DNA from: Azomonas agilis
Lineage (GTDB): Bacteria; Pseudomonadota; Gammaproteobacteria; Pseudomonadales; Pseudomonadaceae
DNA length: 64,000 nt
Direction: 5' to 3'
NCBI RefSeq assembly: GCF_007830255.1
Contig: NZ_VLKG01000003.1
Location: forward strand, 124,001 to 188,000
Part shown: positions 29,552 to 39,792 of the stretch, in pieces
Position numbering within the stretch: the first letter of the stretch is position 1
Layout: the number at the start of each line of letters is the position of its first letter
Notes under the pieces: model-generated
What the model saw: only the letters and a program-made list of their open reading frames with translations
Told to the model about the DNA's origin: nothing
The model's database searches: none
Made by a program: the position numbers and the translations under genes

Positions 29552-30348
29552 GCCTCTTTTCTGAATGGCGCGATGACATTCGCTGCGTGTTTGAGCGCGA
29601 TCCTGCAGCCCGTTCAACCTTTGAAGTATTGACGACTTATCCTGGCGTACACGCCATTATGATTTATCGCCTAAGCCATCGTCTCTGGCTGTCTGGCTGG
29701 CGTTATCTGGCTCGTTTTCTATCCTTTTTCGGACGCTTTGTCAGTAACGTAGATATCCACCCAGGTGCCACCATTGGCCCCCGCTTTTTCATCGACCACG
29801 GTGCTTGCGTGGTCATTGGTGAAACCGCCGAAGTGGGTAAAGATGTGACTTTGTACCACGGCGTAACCCTAGGTGGTACGAGTTGGAACAAGGGTAAGCG
29901 ACACCCTACGTTAGAAGATGGCGTTTTAGTGGGCGCAGGGGCAAAAATTCTGGGCCCTATTACCATTGGAGCCCATGCGCGGGTGGGGGCAAACTCAGTA
30001 GTGGTCGCTGATGTCCCGACGGGATGCACCGTGGTAGGGATTCCCGGTAAAGTGGTAAAACTGCGCGAAGCAGGGCAGGTTAATCCCTACGGTATTGACC
30101 TAGACCATCATCTGATTCCCGACCCGGTGGGTAAGGCCATCGCTTGTTTGTTAGAGCGCATTGATCAACTGGAAAAGAAGTTAGAGCAAGGCCAAACACC
30201 GGCATCAGGTACTCAGGAGCATTTTTATGCAGCCTGTCATCCAGATAACAGCATTTGCGAAGAAAACTGCGTTGGTGGAGCAGCTCACCCCAGCACGGTG
30301 GCTCCTGAATCCCTAACAGAGCGGCGTAAAACGGTCGCACTGGACTAA
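29548..30348 (+). CDS. cysE: Nif-associated serine O-acetyltransferase CysE
   Basis: Makes O-acetylserine and so raises cysteine supply for Fe-S synthesis. It has 266 residues. An N-terminal helical domain is followed by a left-handed hexapeptide-repeat domain with the active-site segment [63 protein letters not shown] (residues about 68-96 and 107-140) and a C-terminal extension with Cys residues. It overlaps nifV by 4 bp (ATGA), as cysE1 does in A. vinelandii. Confidence 0.94.
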   Translation: MSLFSEWRDDIRCVFERDPAARSTFEVLTTYPGVHAIMIYRLSHRLWLSGWRYLARFLSFFGRFVSNVDIHPGATIGPRFFIDHGACVVIGETAEVGKDVTLYHGVTLGGTSWNKGKRHPTLEDGVLVGAGAKILGPITIGAHARVGANSVVVADVPTGCTVVGIPGKVVKLREAGQVNPYGIDLDHHLIPDPVGKAIACLLERIDQLEKKLEQGQTPASGTQEHFYAACHPDNSICEENCVGGAAHPSTVAPESLTERRKTVALD

Positions 30349-30367
30349 TCCCCGGGGAGCCTAAGCT

Positions 30368-30898
30368 ATGGATCTACAAGATTTTGATGGCGAAGGCCTG
30401 TACTTTGATGCACCCTTAACCCCAGAGTTAGAGCAACTGCTCAATGCGGCCAGTGAGGGGTACAGCCAAGGGACTGCTGAGGCGTTACTACTTGCTGCTC
30501 AAGCACTGGCTCCTGATAATCTGACCGTAATGGTGGGCTTATATCGCTTTTACTATTACCAGCATCGCTATCAAGAGGCATTACAGATTGCAGAGCGAGT
30601 AATGGGGATTTTAGCGCCAAAGCTCAAACTCCCACCGCACTGGAATACTCTGACAGTTGATCACCTAAGCCTTGCAGCTCAGCAGGGTATGGGGTTATTA
30701 CGGTTTTACTTGTTAGCGCTGAAAGGTGCAGGCTACCTGAATTTACGCTTGGGGCGCTTTGAACAAGGAAAAACTATGCTATTGAAAGTAGTAGAGCTGG
30801 ATGCAGATAACCGCTTGGGAGCCCAGCTCTTGTTGGACGTGCTGAACAATCACAGCGCCGAAATTCTGATATTTCCTGCTGCGGAGAAACGACTATGA
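30368..30898 (+). CDS. TPR-like nif-operon protein of unknown function
   Basis: A 176-residue helical protein with tetratricopeptide-type pairs, for example ALAPDNLTVMVGLYRFYYYQHRYQEALQIAERVM and GAGYLNLRLGRFEQGKTMLLKVVELDADNRLG (residues about 40-80 and 120-160). No cysteines or catalytic motif. A homologous unnamed gene stands at the same place, between cysE1 and nifW, in A. vinelandii. The position suggests a protein-protein adaptor in nitrogenase assembly. Its last 4 bp overlap nifW. Confidence 0.82.
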   Translation: MDLQDFDGEGLYFDAPLTPELEQLLNAASEGYSQGTAEALLLAAQALAPDNLTVMVGLYRFYYYQHRYQEALQIAERVMGILAPKLKLPPHWNTLTVDHLSLAAQQGMGLLRFYLLALKGAGYLNLRLGRFEQGKTMLLKVVELDADNRLGAQLLLDVLNNHSAEILIFPAAEKRL

Positions 30899-31236
30899 AC
30901 GCTTTTTCACCCGAAGATGGCCTGACTTTAGACGAGGCAATGGAAGAGCTGGTTTCAGCCGAAGACTTCCTTGAGTTTTTCGACATACCCTTCGATATTC
31001 CCGTGGTACAGGTCAACCGCTTGCACATTATGCAGCGTTATCACGATTATTTAACCCAAGCGGGCGACTTAGACAGTCATGAGGAAGAAGCCCGCTACAA
31101 TATTTTCCGCCAACTCTTGGCACGGGCCTATCAAGACTTTGTGGACTCTGATGCCCTAACAGAAAAAGTGTTTAAAGTCTTTAAACGCAATGATCCTAAA
31201 TCCACCTTTGTGCCCATTGAGCAACTCTTAAGTTGA
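30895..31236 (+). CDS. nifW: Nitrogenase stabilising protein NifW
   Basis: A 113-residue NifW protein, which helps mature or protect the MoFe protein (P-cluster stage) and interacts with NifZ. Family marks are an acidic N-terminus with LVSAEDFLEFFDIPFD, the segment VVQVNRLHIMQRYHDYL, and YQDFVDSDALTEKVFKVF near the end. It overlaps the TPR gene by 4 bp (ATGA) and is 31 bp before nifZ. Confidence 0.95.
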   Translation: MNAFSPEDGLTLDEAMEELVSAEDFLEFFDIPFDIPVVQVNRLHIMQRYHDYLTQAGDLDSHEEEARYNIFRQLLARAYQDFVDSDALTEKVFKVFKRNDPKSTFVPIEQLLS

Positions 31237-31267
31237 TTGCTGTCCGTCTGATTTAAGGAGAAGTTAC

Positions 31268-31765
31268 ATGCCCCTACCGCGCTTTGATTACGGCGAAGCT
31301 GTCCGGGTTATCCGTAATGTCCGTAACGATGGCACCTTTCCGGGCATGGATACCGGCACCCTACTGATCCGGCGCGGTTCAGTGGGTTATGTAACCGACG
31401 TGGGTACCTTTCTTCAGGATCAACTGATTTACAGTGTGAATTTTCTGGAGGCAGGCCGTATGGTGGGCTGCCGGGAAGAAGAGTTAATCCTTGCTTCAGA
31501 GCCTTGGGTTCCCAATCTGTACGAATTTAAAGACATGGTCGCCACGACCCGCAATTTAGCACTGCGGGGTGAAGTGTTGGTGCAGCAGGGGCAAACCGGT
31601 CAGGTTCTTAGGGTAGTGCGCGACTTACCAGAGGGTATGGGCATGCAGTATCACGTACATTTTGGCGATGGACTGGTGCTTCAAGTGCCAGAGCAAAGCC
31701 TGCAACTGGTTGCATCTCAAGCAGGCACCATCGAAGCGACAGAGGATGAAGCTGAGCATGACTGA
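31268..31765 (+). CDS. nifZ: Nitrogenase P-cluster maturation protein NifZ
   Basis: A 165-residue NifZ protein, which acts in forming the second P-cluster of the MoFe protein. The N-terminal NifZ domain has FDYGEAVRVIRNVRNDGTFPG and GSVGYVTDVGTFLQDQLIYSVNFLE. A second, weaker repeat follows from about residue 90 (LRGEVLVQQGQTGQVLRVVRDLPEG and YHVHFGDGLVLQVPEQSL), longer than single-domain NifZ proteins. AAGGAGAAG precedes the ATG. The end overlaps nifM by 8 bp. Confidence 0.93.
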   Translation: MPLPRFDYGEAVRVIRNVRNDGTFPGMDTGTLLIRRGSVGYVTDVGTFLQDQLIYSVNFLEAGRMVGCREEELILASEPWVPNLYEFKDMVATTRNLALRGEVLVQQGQTGQVLRVVRDLPEGMGMQYHVHFGDGLVLQVPEQSLQLVASQAGTIEATEDEAEHD

Positions 31766-32633
31766 CGAATATTTGAACGAGGCCACAAACCGCTATCGTT
31801 TACTGCGTGTGGCGTTAGAGCACTTTAAATGTGAGCCTACCGCCCTGACGGATGAGCAACACCAGCAAGCCCTGCGTATTGTAAACAACCAAGTACAGAT
31901 TGAACGCATAGTGCTACGCAGCAGCGAAGCAGCAGGTGTGATTGTTTCTGATGCACAGATTGAAGAAGCACTGGAGCGTATTGCAGCCCAGCACGATGAT
32001 CCGAGCGCGATGGATCAAGCCTTGACTGAGCTGGGGATGGATAAAGACCAACTCCGCCAAATGCTCCATGCTGAACTGCGTATGGAAAACGTTTTAGAGC
32101 GCATCTGTGCTGATCTCCCCCCGATTACCGACGCGGAAATTCAGGATTACTACCAGACGAATATCGAGCGCTTTACCCGTCCCCCCTCACGTCGGACGCG
32201 CCACATTCTGGTGACTATTAACCCAGATTATCCAGAAAATACCCGCGAGGTAGCCCGCACGCGCATTGAAGCAATCGCCCATCGTCTGGAAGGTAAAATT
32301 CAGAACTTCGAGAAGCAAGCGGCCAAATATTCTGAGTGCCCCACCGCGATGGAGGGTGGTCTGTTAGGTGAGGTAACTCCAGGCAAACTTTATCCTGAGT
32401 TGGATAGCTACCTGTTCCAGATGCAAGCAGGCCAAGTGAGCCCCGTACTTGAATCGCCCATAGGTTTTCATCTGCTGTTGTGTGAACAGGTTACTCCCGG
32501 TGGAACCAGCTCTTTAGAGGAGGTTCAGCCTCGTTTGTTGGATTGGCTGCAATCACGCCAACGCCAGATTCGCCAGCGGGAATGGTTAAAAGCTCTATTG
32601 CAACAATCCGTCTCGGAGAAAGTTCATGGCTGA
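31758..32633 (+). CDS. nifM: Peptidyl-prolyl isomerase NifM (NifH maturation)
   Basis: A 291-residue parvulin-type PPIase needed to fold the nitrogenase Fe protein; it isomerises a C-terminal proline. The N-terminal SurA-like helical region (1-130) has DAQIEEALERIAAQ. The rotamase domain (about 145-250) starts at SRRTRHILVTINPDYPENTRE and has AAKYSECPTAMEGGLLGEVTPGKLYPEL. Length equals A. vinelandii NifM (292). The start at 31758 (MTDEYLNEATNRY) overlaps nifZ by 8 bp; a longer frame runs inside nifZ and is rejected. Confidence 0.93.
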   Translation: MTDEYLNEATNRYRLLRVALEHFKCEPTALTDEQHQQALRIVNNQVQIERIVLRSSEAAGVIVSDAQIEEALERIAAQHDDPSAMDQALTELGMDKDQLRQMLHAELRMENVLERICADLPPITDAEIQDYYQTNIERFTRPPSRRTRHILVTINPDYPENTREVARTRIEAIAHRLEGKIQNFEKQAAKYSECPTAMEGGLLGEVTPGKLYPELDSYLFQMQAGQVSPVLESPIGFHLLLCEQVTPGGTSSLEEVQPRLLDWLQSRQRQIRQREWLKALLQQSVSEKVHG

Positions 32634-33948
32634 CAACGAAACTCCAAGGTGCTCGTTTTGTGGAGCCGAAAAGACTCCTACGGTTCCCTTGATTGCCGGT
32701 AACGAAGGGCGTATTTGCGAAGCATGCGTCAAGTTGGCTTATCAAGTAGTCAATAGCTGGGGGCAGCGGCGTAAAAGCCAAGAGATGGCCCCGCAGTTAC
32801 GCACGCCAGCAGAGTATAAACGCCACTTAGATGAGTCCGTTGTGGGTCAGGATGCAGCTAAGGAGACACTGTCCGTTGCGGTGTACAGCCATTATTTGCG
32901 CTTGCTCAACTGTGGTAATGATCCTGTCTGCCAGTTGACTGAACAAGTCGAACTGGAAAAATCCAACATCCTGATGGCTGGCCCTTCTGGAACGGGTAAA
33001 ACGCTGTTAGTGCGCACTTTAGCCCGTATTCTGGGGGTTCCCTTTGCCTCTGCTGATGCTACTACTTTAACCCAAGCCGGTTATGTGGGTGACGATGTAG
33101 ACAGCATCATTACCCGTCTGGTGGATGCAGCCGGTGGTGATGTACAGCAAGCACAGTGGGGCATCGTCTATATTGACGAAGTGGATAAGCTCGCTAAGCG
33201 CGGTAACGGAAGCACCGCCGTGCGCGATATTTCGGGTGAGGGGGTGCAGCAAGCCCTACTGAAAATGGTAGAGGGTACCGAAGTCCGCATCAGCAAATCG
33301 GGCCGTAAGAACGACCACCACAGCGAAGAGCTGGTGGTAGACACGCGCAATATTCTCTTTATTGCCGGTGGTGCCTTCCCAGGCTTGGAGGCTTTGGTTT
33401 CCAGCCGTATTCAGCCTAAAGACAGCATTGGTTTTCACGCTAAGCCCCGTCAAAAAACCCCCAACATCAATGAGCTGCTGGAAGCCTTGATGCCGGATGA
33501 TTTACACGAATTTGGCCTGATTCCTGAGTTTATTGGCCGTTTTCCCATCATCACCTTCTTGCAAGAGCTGGATCACTCCATGCTGTTGCGTATTTTGACC
33601 GAGCCGCGTAATGCCTTGGTTAAACAGTACAAGCAACTGTTCGCCTATCAGGGTATCGCCTTGGAGGTAACAGATACCGCATTGCACTACATTGCCGATC
33701 AAGCTTTGACGCGCAAAACCGGGGCACGTGGATTGCGGGCGGTATTAGAAGCTGCTTTGCAGCGCACCATGTTCGATATGCCCTCCATACCCCAACTGCG
33801 CCGCTGCGTGTTGGATCTGGTGGACGATGAACAGGGTAAGCGTCTGGAAGTGACTCGGCACATGGCCCACGAAGCCGCCACTGAGGACGAAACTTTACGG
33901 CCGGAAGTTGTGGTAACGACTAAGACAGAAAGCTCGCTGGCGGGTTAA
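32626..33948 (+). CDS. clpX: Nif-linked ClpX ATPase paralogue
   Basis: An AAA+ unfoldase of 440 residues that partners ClpP. An N-terminal four-Cys zinc domain (CSFCGAEK...CEACVKLA) binds substrates. Walker A is GPSGTGKT and Walker B YIDEVDKLAKR; the sensor region has a ClpP-contact-type loop and VLEAALQRTMFDMPS. A. vinelandii has a second clpX in the same position between nifM and nifF, where the paralogue is thought to regulate turnover of nif scaffold proteins. It overlaps nifM by 8 bp. Confidence 0.93.
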   Translation: MADNETPRCSFCGAEKTPTVPLIAGNEGRICEACVKLAYQVVNSWGQRRKSQEMAPQLRTPAEYKRHLDESVVGQDAAKETLSVAVYSHYLRLLNCGNDPVCQLTEQVELEKSNILMAGPSGTGKTLLVRTLARILGVPFASADATTLTQAGYVGDDVDSIITRLVDAAGGDVQQAQWGIVYIDEVDKLAKRGNGSTAVRDISGEGVQQALLKMVEGTEVRISKSGRKNDHHSEELVVDTRNILFIAGGAFPGLEALVSSRIQPKDSIGFHAKPRQKTPNINELLEALMPDDLHEFGLIPEFIGRFPIITFLQELDHSMLLRILTEPRNALVKQYKQLFAYQGIALEVTDTALHYIADQALTRKTGARGLRAVLEAALQRTMFDMPSIPQLRRCVLDLVDDEQGKRLEVTRHMAHEAATEDETLRPEVVVTTKTESSLAG

Positions 33949-33955
33949 TGTTGAG

Positions 33956-33989
33956 CAGTGATTTCAAGCTGTTGTGACCGAAATCACTG
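33956..33989 (+). other. Inverted repeat after clpX
   Basis: CAGTGATTT and AAATCACTG form a perfect 9-bp stem with a 16-nt loop, starting 8 bp after clpX. No T-run follows directly; T-rich sequence begins about 25 nt later. It could be a 3' stabilising stem or an attenuator before nifF. No sigma-54 site with correct spacing was found in the 225-bp clpX-nifF gap. Confidence 0.4.
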
Positions 33990-34170
33990 TGCGTAACAAT
34001 CCTGTATAGGGTTAGATTTTTATCTTATTTTTATGTTTGCAATCGGTTATCCTTGCCGACCAGCGGCTTGAGCCTTTGAGCATCAAGCCCCTTTTCGGCA
34101 CAGCTTTGTGCGCATCTCGAAGCTGAATCATCACTCATAAATCCCGTACTGCATGAGTAGTCAGAGGTAG

Positions 34171-34716
<546 letters not shown>

Positions 34717-34724
34717 TCGCTTCT

Positions 34725-34748
34725 GCCATCCCGCTTGCGCGGGGTGGC
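34725..34748 (+). terminator. Hairpin after nifF (possible terminator)
   Basis: GCCATCCCGC-TTGC-GCGGGGTGGC is a 10-bp stem with one G-T pair, 9 bp after the nifF stop. No clear T-run follows, so it is either a weak terminator or a 3' end stabiliser. Confidence 0.5.
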
Positions 34749-34846
34749 TGCTTCTAGGATGTGTCCTGCCTTTCGCGTTTTTTCTTTTCCCTTGATCCCT
34801 GTATCAGCAAAGCCAGCAGTCTTTACCACTGGCTTATATCCCATCA

Positions 34847-36757
34847 TCAAGACGACGGATTGCGCTTTAACAGCAGCGGCTTTTCTGTGCTCTGCTGGTT
34901 TCGTTTGGATTGCTCCAGTTGCTCTAGCTGTTCTGGGCTAAGACGATCCAGCTTAGATTCCTTGTGTACAATCACCGGTTGGCGCGCACGGGTCTTAGGC
35001 TCTGAGGGGGCCACGCGTTCAAAAGGTGTTAATTGTCGCTCTGGAGTGTAAGACCTTGCCCCAGCAGGACGCGGTTTGCGCACAGGGGCTTTGTTTGAAT
35101 AGCTCGCATCTGTTCTGCGCTTAGTCTGTGCTGCATGTTGAGCTTGCGGTTGGCCCGATGCCGGTTTTCTGGGTCTTGCTGCGGTTTTTGCACCATCAGT
35201 AGCGGGGGTGTAGGGCTGTCTGGGAGTACCAGTCCGATGGTTTCTATTACCCGAATTTTTTTGTGGTGGGTAGGGACTTACATAGTCCACACGGTTACCG
35301 AAGTTATCCACCTCATCGTCTAAAAACTCTTCGGGATCACGAGGTGCGGATAAAAAATTAGGAGATGAGGGTGCGGCAGATTTTTCGTAGCGGCCTCTCG
35401 GTTTGTTAGTTCGATTGTTTGGCCATTTTTTAGCTGAGTGCGTGGTGTGGTCTTCTGTAGCAGGTGGAGCTGTACGTCTGTTATTGGTTCGAGGAGTTTT
35501 GGGTCTACTAGGTCTAGCAGGTTCTACATACTCGGGTGACACAGGATCTGAACGGGTTGCGGATTCTTTATCGGCTTGTTGAGTGTCTCGTTTTTCAGTA
35601 TTGAGGGTTACACTGTCAAAGCCCATCCAGTCCCCTTCTGGGAGTTGGCGTTGAATGAGGCGCTCAATGCTCCGTAGCAGTTTGTCTTCTTCGGGAGCGA
35701 CCAAAGAGACCGCCGCGCCATTGCGTCCAGCGCGACCAGTACGCCCAATGCGGTGTACATAGTCCTCTTCCACATTGGGTAACTCGAAGTTGACCACATG
35801 GGGAAGTTGGTCAATATCCAAGCCTCGGGCAGCAATATCGGTTGCGACTAGGACTCGAATCTTGTTGTCTTTAAAGTCGGCCAAGGCCCGGGTGCGGGCG
35901 TTTTGGCTTTTGTTGCCGTGAATAGCGGCGGCGGGTAAACCTTGTTTTTCTAGGTATTCCGCCAGCCGATTGGCACCGTGTTTGGTACGGGTAAATACCA
36001 ATATTTGTTCCCAATTACCGGTACGAATCAGGTGTGCCAATAAAGCACGCTTATGTCCCGCGGCGAGCCGGTACACATACTGTTCAATACGCTCAACCGT
36101 AGTATTGGGTGGCGTTACGTCGATGCGCTCAGGATCTTTGAGTAGCTTATTAGCTAGAGTCAAGATGTCGTTGGAGAAGGTCGCTGAAAACAATAGGTTT
36201 TGCCGCTGATGGGGCAAGTAAGCGATGACCTTCTTAACGTCATGAATAAAGCCCATGTCCAACATACGGTCGGCTTCATCCAATACTAGGGTATCAACTT
36301 TGGAGAGATCCACGCAGTCTTGGGCGGCCAAGTCCAGTAGGCGACCAGGGCAGGCGACCAGTACGTCTAAGCCTACCGCCAGCGCTTTAATCTGAGTCCC
36401 CATACCCACGCCACCAAAAATGCAGGCGCTTTTTAAGGACAGCTTGCGCGCGTACAGACGGAAGCTGTCATGCACTTGTGCGGCTAACTCTCGGGTAGGG
36501 GTTAATACTAAGACGCGCACCTGACGGGGCGGCGTTGGCAAAGCTGCACAGGGTTGGCCACCGGGGAATAAAAGTTCGAGTATCGGAAGGGCAAAGCCTC
36601 CCGTTTTTCCGGTGCCTGTTTGAGCAGCTACCATGAGATCGCGTTTTTGCAACACGGCAGGAATGGCCCGCTGTTGCACGGGAGTAGGCTGGGCATAGCC
36701 GGCCGCGGTAACGGCACTGACTAAAGCCTCGGAGAGACCGAGGGAAGCAAAGGACAT
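34847..36757 (-). CDS. DEAD-box RNA helicase, RhlE-like
   Basis: A 636-residue ATP-dependent RNA helicase. The core (1-370) has the Q motif [23 protein letters not shown], motif [10 protein letters not shown], motif [10 protein letters not shown], motif III SAT and motif [13 protein letters not shown]. The C-terminal 260 residues are a long basic, Pro/Arg/Lys/Thr-rich tail, as in RhlE-type enzymes, probably disordered and RNA-binding. The start at 36757 ([13 protein letters not shown]) has AGGAT upstream. A structured leader (36785-36935) precedes it. Cold or stress ribosome maturation is the usual role. Confidence 0.92.
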   Translation of the reverse strand: MSFASLGLSEALVSAVTAAGYAQPTPVQQRAIPAVLQKRDLMVAAQTGTGKTGGFALPILELLFPGGQPCAALPTPPRQVRVLVLTPTRELAAQVHDSFRLYARKLSLKSACIFGGVGMGTQIKALAVGLDVLVACPGRLLDLAAQDCVDLSKVDTLVLDEADRMLDMGFIHDVKKVIAYLPHQRQNLLFSATFSNDILTLANKLLKDPERIDVTPPNTTVERIEQYVYRLAAGHKRALLAHLIRTGNWEQILVFTRTKHGANRLAEYLEKQGLPAAAIHGNKSQNARTRALADFKDNKIRVLVATDIAARGLDIDQLPHVVNFELPNVEEDYVHRIGRTGRAGRNGAAVSLVAPEEDKLLRSIERLIQRQLPEGDWMGFDSVTLNTEKRDTQQADKESATRSDPVSPEYVEPARPSRPKTPRTNNRRTAPPATEDHTTHSAKKWPNNRTNKPRGRYEKSAAPSSPNFLSAPRDPEEFLDDEVDNFGNRVDYVSPYPPQKNSGNRNHRTGTPRQPYTPATDGAKTAARPRKPASGQPQAQHAAQTKRRTDASYSNKAPVRKPRPAGARSYTPERQLTPFERVAPSEPKTRARQPVIVHKESKLDRLSPEQLEQLEQSKRNQQSTEKPLLLKRNPSS

Positions 36758-36784
36758 GCGAGATCCTGTTGTATATAGGGGCAA

Positions 36785-36935
36785 GAGCCCTAGAAACGGT
36801 TGAGCCTGACTGGAGTAACGTCTTAAAACGTAATCCCGACCGGTCTACCTCTGACAGAGAGGCATCCGGGCGCAAGTCCGGCAGAGCATATGGGTTATGG
36901 AGGCTCTCCATGCCCATAGCTCGCGACATTACCAC
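36785..36935 (-). other. Structured 5' leader of the DEAD-box helicase gene
   Basis: On the minus strand the 224-bp gap contains several stems in a row: ATGGAG-AGC-CTCCAT enclosed by ATGGG/CCCAT; a Cys-like GCCGGAC-TTGC-GCCCGG stem; CCTCT...AGAGG; and TTACGT-TTTAAG-ACGTTA just before the ribosome site. No open frame explains it. A cis-acting RNA that controls helicase synthesis, for example by temperature or by the helicase itself, is an inference. Confidence 0.4.
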
Positions 36936-36981
36936 AATTAGCTACTAAGGTAATTTTTTTTATAGTGACTGTGCCATGACA

Positions 36982-37830
36982 TTAACGTGGCAAACCTAGG
37001 TTACGCCATAGAGCGAGGCTAGGCTCGGCTTGGTTTAGGGTATAGAAATGCAAACCCGGCGCGCCACCGGCTAAGAGTTGCTCACACATCCGGGTGATAA
37101 CTTCTTCACCAAAAGCGGTGATGCTGTCCATGTCATCACCGTAGGCTTCGAGCTGCTTACGAATCCAACGCGGAATTTCTGTACCACAGGAATCCGAAAA
37201 GCGGGCCAGCTTGCTGTAGTTGGTGATGGGCATAATGCCGGGCACGATGGGAATCTCTACGCCCAGTTTGCGTACCCGCTCGACAAAGTAAAAATAGCAG
37301 TCGGCGTTAAAAAAGTACTGGGTGATGGCACTGTCGGCCCCGGCTTTGGCCTTGCGCACGAAGTTGACTAGGTCATCTTCCAGATGGCGGGCTTGAGGGT
37401 GCATTTCCGGGTAGGCTGCCACTTCAATATGGAAGTGGTCGCCGGTTTCAGCGCGAATGAACGCTACCAAGTCGTTGGCAAAGCGCAGTTCACCGCTGGC
37501 CAAACCCATGCCGGAAGGCAAATCACCACGCAGGGCGACAATGCGGCGAATACCGCCCTGTTGGTAAGTATTCAGCAGACTGCGCAGCTCCGCTTTGCTG
37601 TCGCCGATGCAGGACAGATGCGGTGCCGTGGGAATTTTTACCTGCTGATCCAGCTCCAGCACGGTATTGAGGGTACGGTCACGGGTGGAGCCGCCCGCCC
37701 CATAGGTGCAGGAAAAAAAATCCGGCTGGTATGCGGCAAGCTGGCGTGCGGTGGCCAGCAGCTTTTCGTGTCCGGCCTCAGTTTTAGCCGGGAAGAATTC
37801 AAAGCTGTAACGGCGTTCAGAGGTGCTCAT
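36982..37830 (-). CDS. metF: 5,10-methylenetetrahydrofolate reductase MetF
   Basis: Reduces methylene-THF to methyl-THF for methionine synthesis, using FAD. It has 282 residues. Family marks are YSFEFFPAKTEAG with the catalytic Glu, CTYGAGGSTRDRT, PHLSCIGDSKAELR, RRIVALRGDLP and ITQYFFNADCYFYFVER. The start is the ATG at 37830 with GGAT upstream; a TTG start 12 nt earlier is less likely. It follows ahcY by 118 bp on the same strand, so both act in the methyl cycle and may share the SAH riboswitch. Confidence 0.95.
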   Translation of the reverse strand: MSTSERRYSFEFFPAKTEAGHEKLLATARQLAAYQPDFFSCTYGAGGSTRDRTLNTVLELDQQVKIPTAPHLSCIGDSKAELRSLLNTYQQGGIRRIVALRGDLPSGMGLASGELRFANDLVAFIRAETGDHFHIEVAAYPEMHPQARHLEDDLVNFVRKAKAGADSAITQYFFNADCYFYFVERVRKLGVEIPIVPGIMPITNYSKLARFSDSCGTEIPRWIRKQLEAYGDDMDSITAFGEEVITRMCEQLLAGGAPGLHFYTLNQAEPSLALWRNLGLPR

Positions 37831-37948
37831 AGGCAGATCCAAAGGGAGAGGCGGTCAAGGCCTGAAAATCCGTTGATCGCTTGAGGCGGTAGGCTGAAGG
37901 CTACGCTAGCGCGTCGTTTGCCATTCAGCCCCCGGCCTCTAGCCGTTT

Positions 37949-39358
37949 TTAGTAGCGGTAGCTGTCCGGTTTGAAGGGGCCTTCCGCATTCACGCCGATG
38001 TATTCCGCTTGCTTGCCGGTCAGACGTGTCACCACGCCGCCAAAGCCTTTAACCATTTCCAAGGCGACTTCTTCGTCCAGCTTCTTAGGCAGCACTTCTA
38101 CGCTGATGCGGGCTGCTTTTTCGCCAGAGGGTAGGGCTGCAAATTGAGCGCTGTAGAGGTGAATTTGCGCCAGTACTTGGTTAGCAAAAGAGCCATCCAT
38201 AATACGGCTGGGGTGGCCGGTGGCGTTGCCAAGATTGACCAAGCGGCCTTCCGCCAACAGGATCAGGTAGTCCTCGTTATGCGGATCGAAGCCGTCTTTG
38301 CCGGTGCGGTGGATTTTGTGTACTTGAGGCTTCACTTCTTCCCAAGCCCAGTTAGCGCGCATAAAGGCGGTATCGATTTCGTTATCGAAGTGGCCGATGT
38401 TGCACACTACGGCGCGTTTCTTCAGCGCTTTGAGCATGTGAGCGTCGCACACATTGATGTTGCCGGTAGTAGTGACCACCAGATCAATCTTGCCCAGCAA
38501 TGCCTTGTCGATGCTGGCTTCGCTGCCATCGTTCAAGCCATCGAGGTAGGGAGAAACCAACTCAAAGCCATCCATGCAGGCTTGCATGGCGCAGATAGGG
38601 TCGATCTCTGAGACTTTAACGATCATGCCTTCTTGGCGCAGGGATTGGGCAGACCCCTTACCCACATCACCGTAACCGATCACCAGTGCTTGTTTACCGG
38701 ACAGCAGATGATCCACGCCACGCTTGATGGCATCGTTCAGGCTGTGACGGCAGCCGTATTTGTTGTCGTTTTTGCTCTTAGTCACCGAGTCGTTGACGTT
38801 GATCGCAGGCACTTTGAGGGTACCGGCTTTGAGCATATCCAACAGGCGGTGTACGCCGGTGGTGGTTTCTTCAGTGATGCCGTGGATTTTTTCCAGCATG
38901 GCTGGGTATTTCTGATGGATGATGGCCGTCAGGTCGCCGCCATCGTCCAGAATCATATTGGCATCCCAAGGCTGGCCATCTTTGAGGATGGTTTGCTCAA
39001 TGCACCACTCGTATTCTTCTTCGGTTTCGCCCTTCCACGCAAACACGGGAATACCGGCGGCTGCAATAGCGGCAGCGGCTTGGTCTTGGGTGGAGAAGAT
39101 GTTGCAGGATGACCAACGCACCTCCGCGCCCAGTGCGATCAGTGTTTCGATCAACACGGCGGTTTGGATGGTCATGTGGATGCAGCCGATGATCTTAGCG
39201 CCCTTGAGCGGTTGCTCAGCCAGATACTTACGGCGCAGGCCCATCAGGGCTGGCATTTCGGATTCGGCGATGATGATTTCTTTACGGCCCCAAGCGGCCA
39301 GACTGATATCAGCGACTTTGTAGTCGGTAAAAGGAACAGGCGACAGAACAGCACTCAT
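37949..39358 (-). CDS. ahcY: S-adenosylhomocysteine hydrolase AhcY
   Basis: Splits S-adenosylhomocysteine to adenosine and homocysteine with bound NAD. It has 469 residues. It starts [28 protein letters not shown]-like (residues 1-28) and shows [33 protein letters not shown]-binding [17 protein letters not shown], and the C-terminal FKPDSYRY that is invariant in the family. The start at 39358 is chosen; upstream in-frame codons lie in the riboswitch. It is first in an ahcY-metF unit. Confidence 0.97.
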   Translation of the reverse strand: MSAVLSPVPFTDYKVADISLAAWGRKEIIIAESEMPALMGLRRKYLAEQPLKGAKIIGCIHMTIQTAVLIETLIALGAEVRWSSCNIFSTQDQAAAAIAAAGIPVFAWKGETEEEYEWCIEQTILKDGQPWDANMILDDGGDLTAIIHQKYPAMLEKIHGITEETTTGVHRLLDMLKAGTLKVPAINVNDSVTKSKNDNKYGCRHSLNDAIKRGVDHLLSGKQALVIGYGDVGKGSAQSLRQEGMIVKVSEIDPICAMQACMDGFELVSPYLDGLNDGSEASIDKALLGKIDLVVTTTGNINVCDAHMLKALKKRAVVCNIGHFDNEIDTAFMRANWAWEEVKPQVHKIHRTGKDGFDPHNEDYLILLAEGRLVNLGNATGHPSRIMDGSFANQVLAQIHLYSAQFAALPSGEKAARISVEVLPKKLDEEVALEMVKGFGGVVTRLTGKQAEYIGVNAEGPFKPDSYRY

Positions 39359-39387
39359 GCAATGAGTCTCCATTAATGGTCTAGTGC

Positions 39388-39466
39388 AGTTGGGCGCCGT
39401 TGATGCGTTGTAGCAACGTCCCTTCCGAGCCTGACAGGTGTAACCTGGTGCAGCGCCCCTCGGATG
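39388..39466 (-). ncRNA. SAH riboswitch upstream of ahcY
   Basis: On the minus strand CCGAGGGGCGCTGC is followed by CAGGCTCGG, which pairs with its start, and further on AACGGCGCCC, which can pair with the GGGCGC region as the pseudoknot. These are the conserved blocks of the SAH riboswitch, in the right order and directly before ahcY. A GCGTTG-TAG-CAACG hairpin lies between. SAH binding should expose the ahcY start and turn the gene on. Confidence 0.88.
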
Positions 39467-39507
39467 GGTGGCGGGCATGACTGGAGTGTCATGTAAGAGA
39501 TTGGGGA

Positions 39508-39536
39508 ATTATAGCGGGTCATCCATTTTTGCGCGA
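39508..39536 (-). promoter_or_regulatory. Sigma-70 promoter of ahcY
   Basis: A perfect -10 TATAAT (plus-strand ATTATA, 39508-39513) lies about 40 bp before the riboswitch. The -35 position (39531-39536, TCGCGC on the minus strand) is a poor match to TTGACA, so the assignment rests on the -10 box. Confidence 0.5.
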
Positions 39537-39792
39537 GAGACCCCACCCTGAGCTCTGCCCTGAGTTTTTAGCAAAACCCAGCGTAACCCCTTGCCAACCC
39601 GACCGACTTGAATTGCACCTTAACTCAGTTAGGTGTCTAACTTTACGGAGCCAGTTCATTTAGGAATTCCCATATGTTGGACTGGATACGAATGACCCTC
39701 CTCAGCTAGTACCAACACTCGGATGAGATCCATTATTTTGCATATTGCTCTGGTGGGACGTATCCCAGCGCGCTATACGGCCTCACTTGGTT

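Noticed and set aside
34096-34111. A sigma-54 promoter before nifF (CGGCACAGCTTTGTGC)
   Set aside because: The GG and GC are one base too far apart, and the first T is missing.
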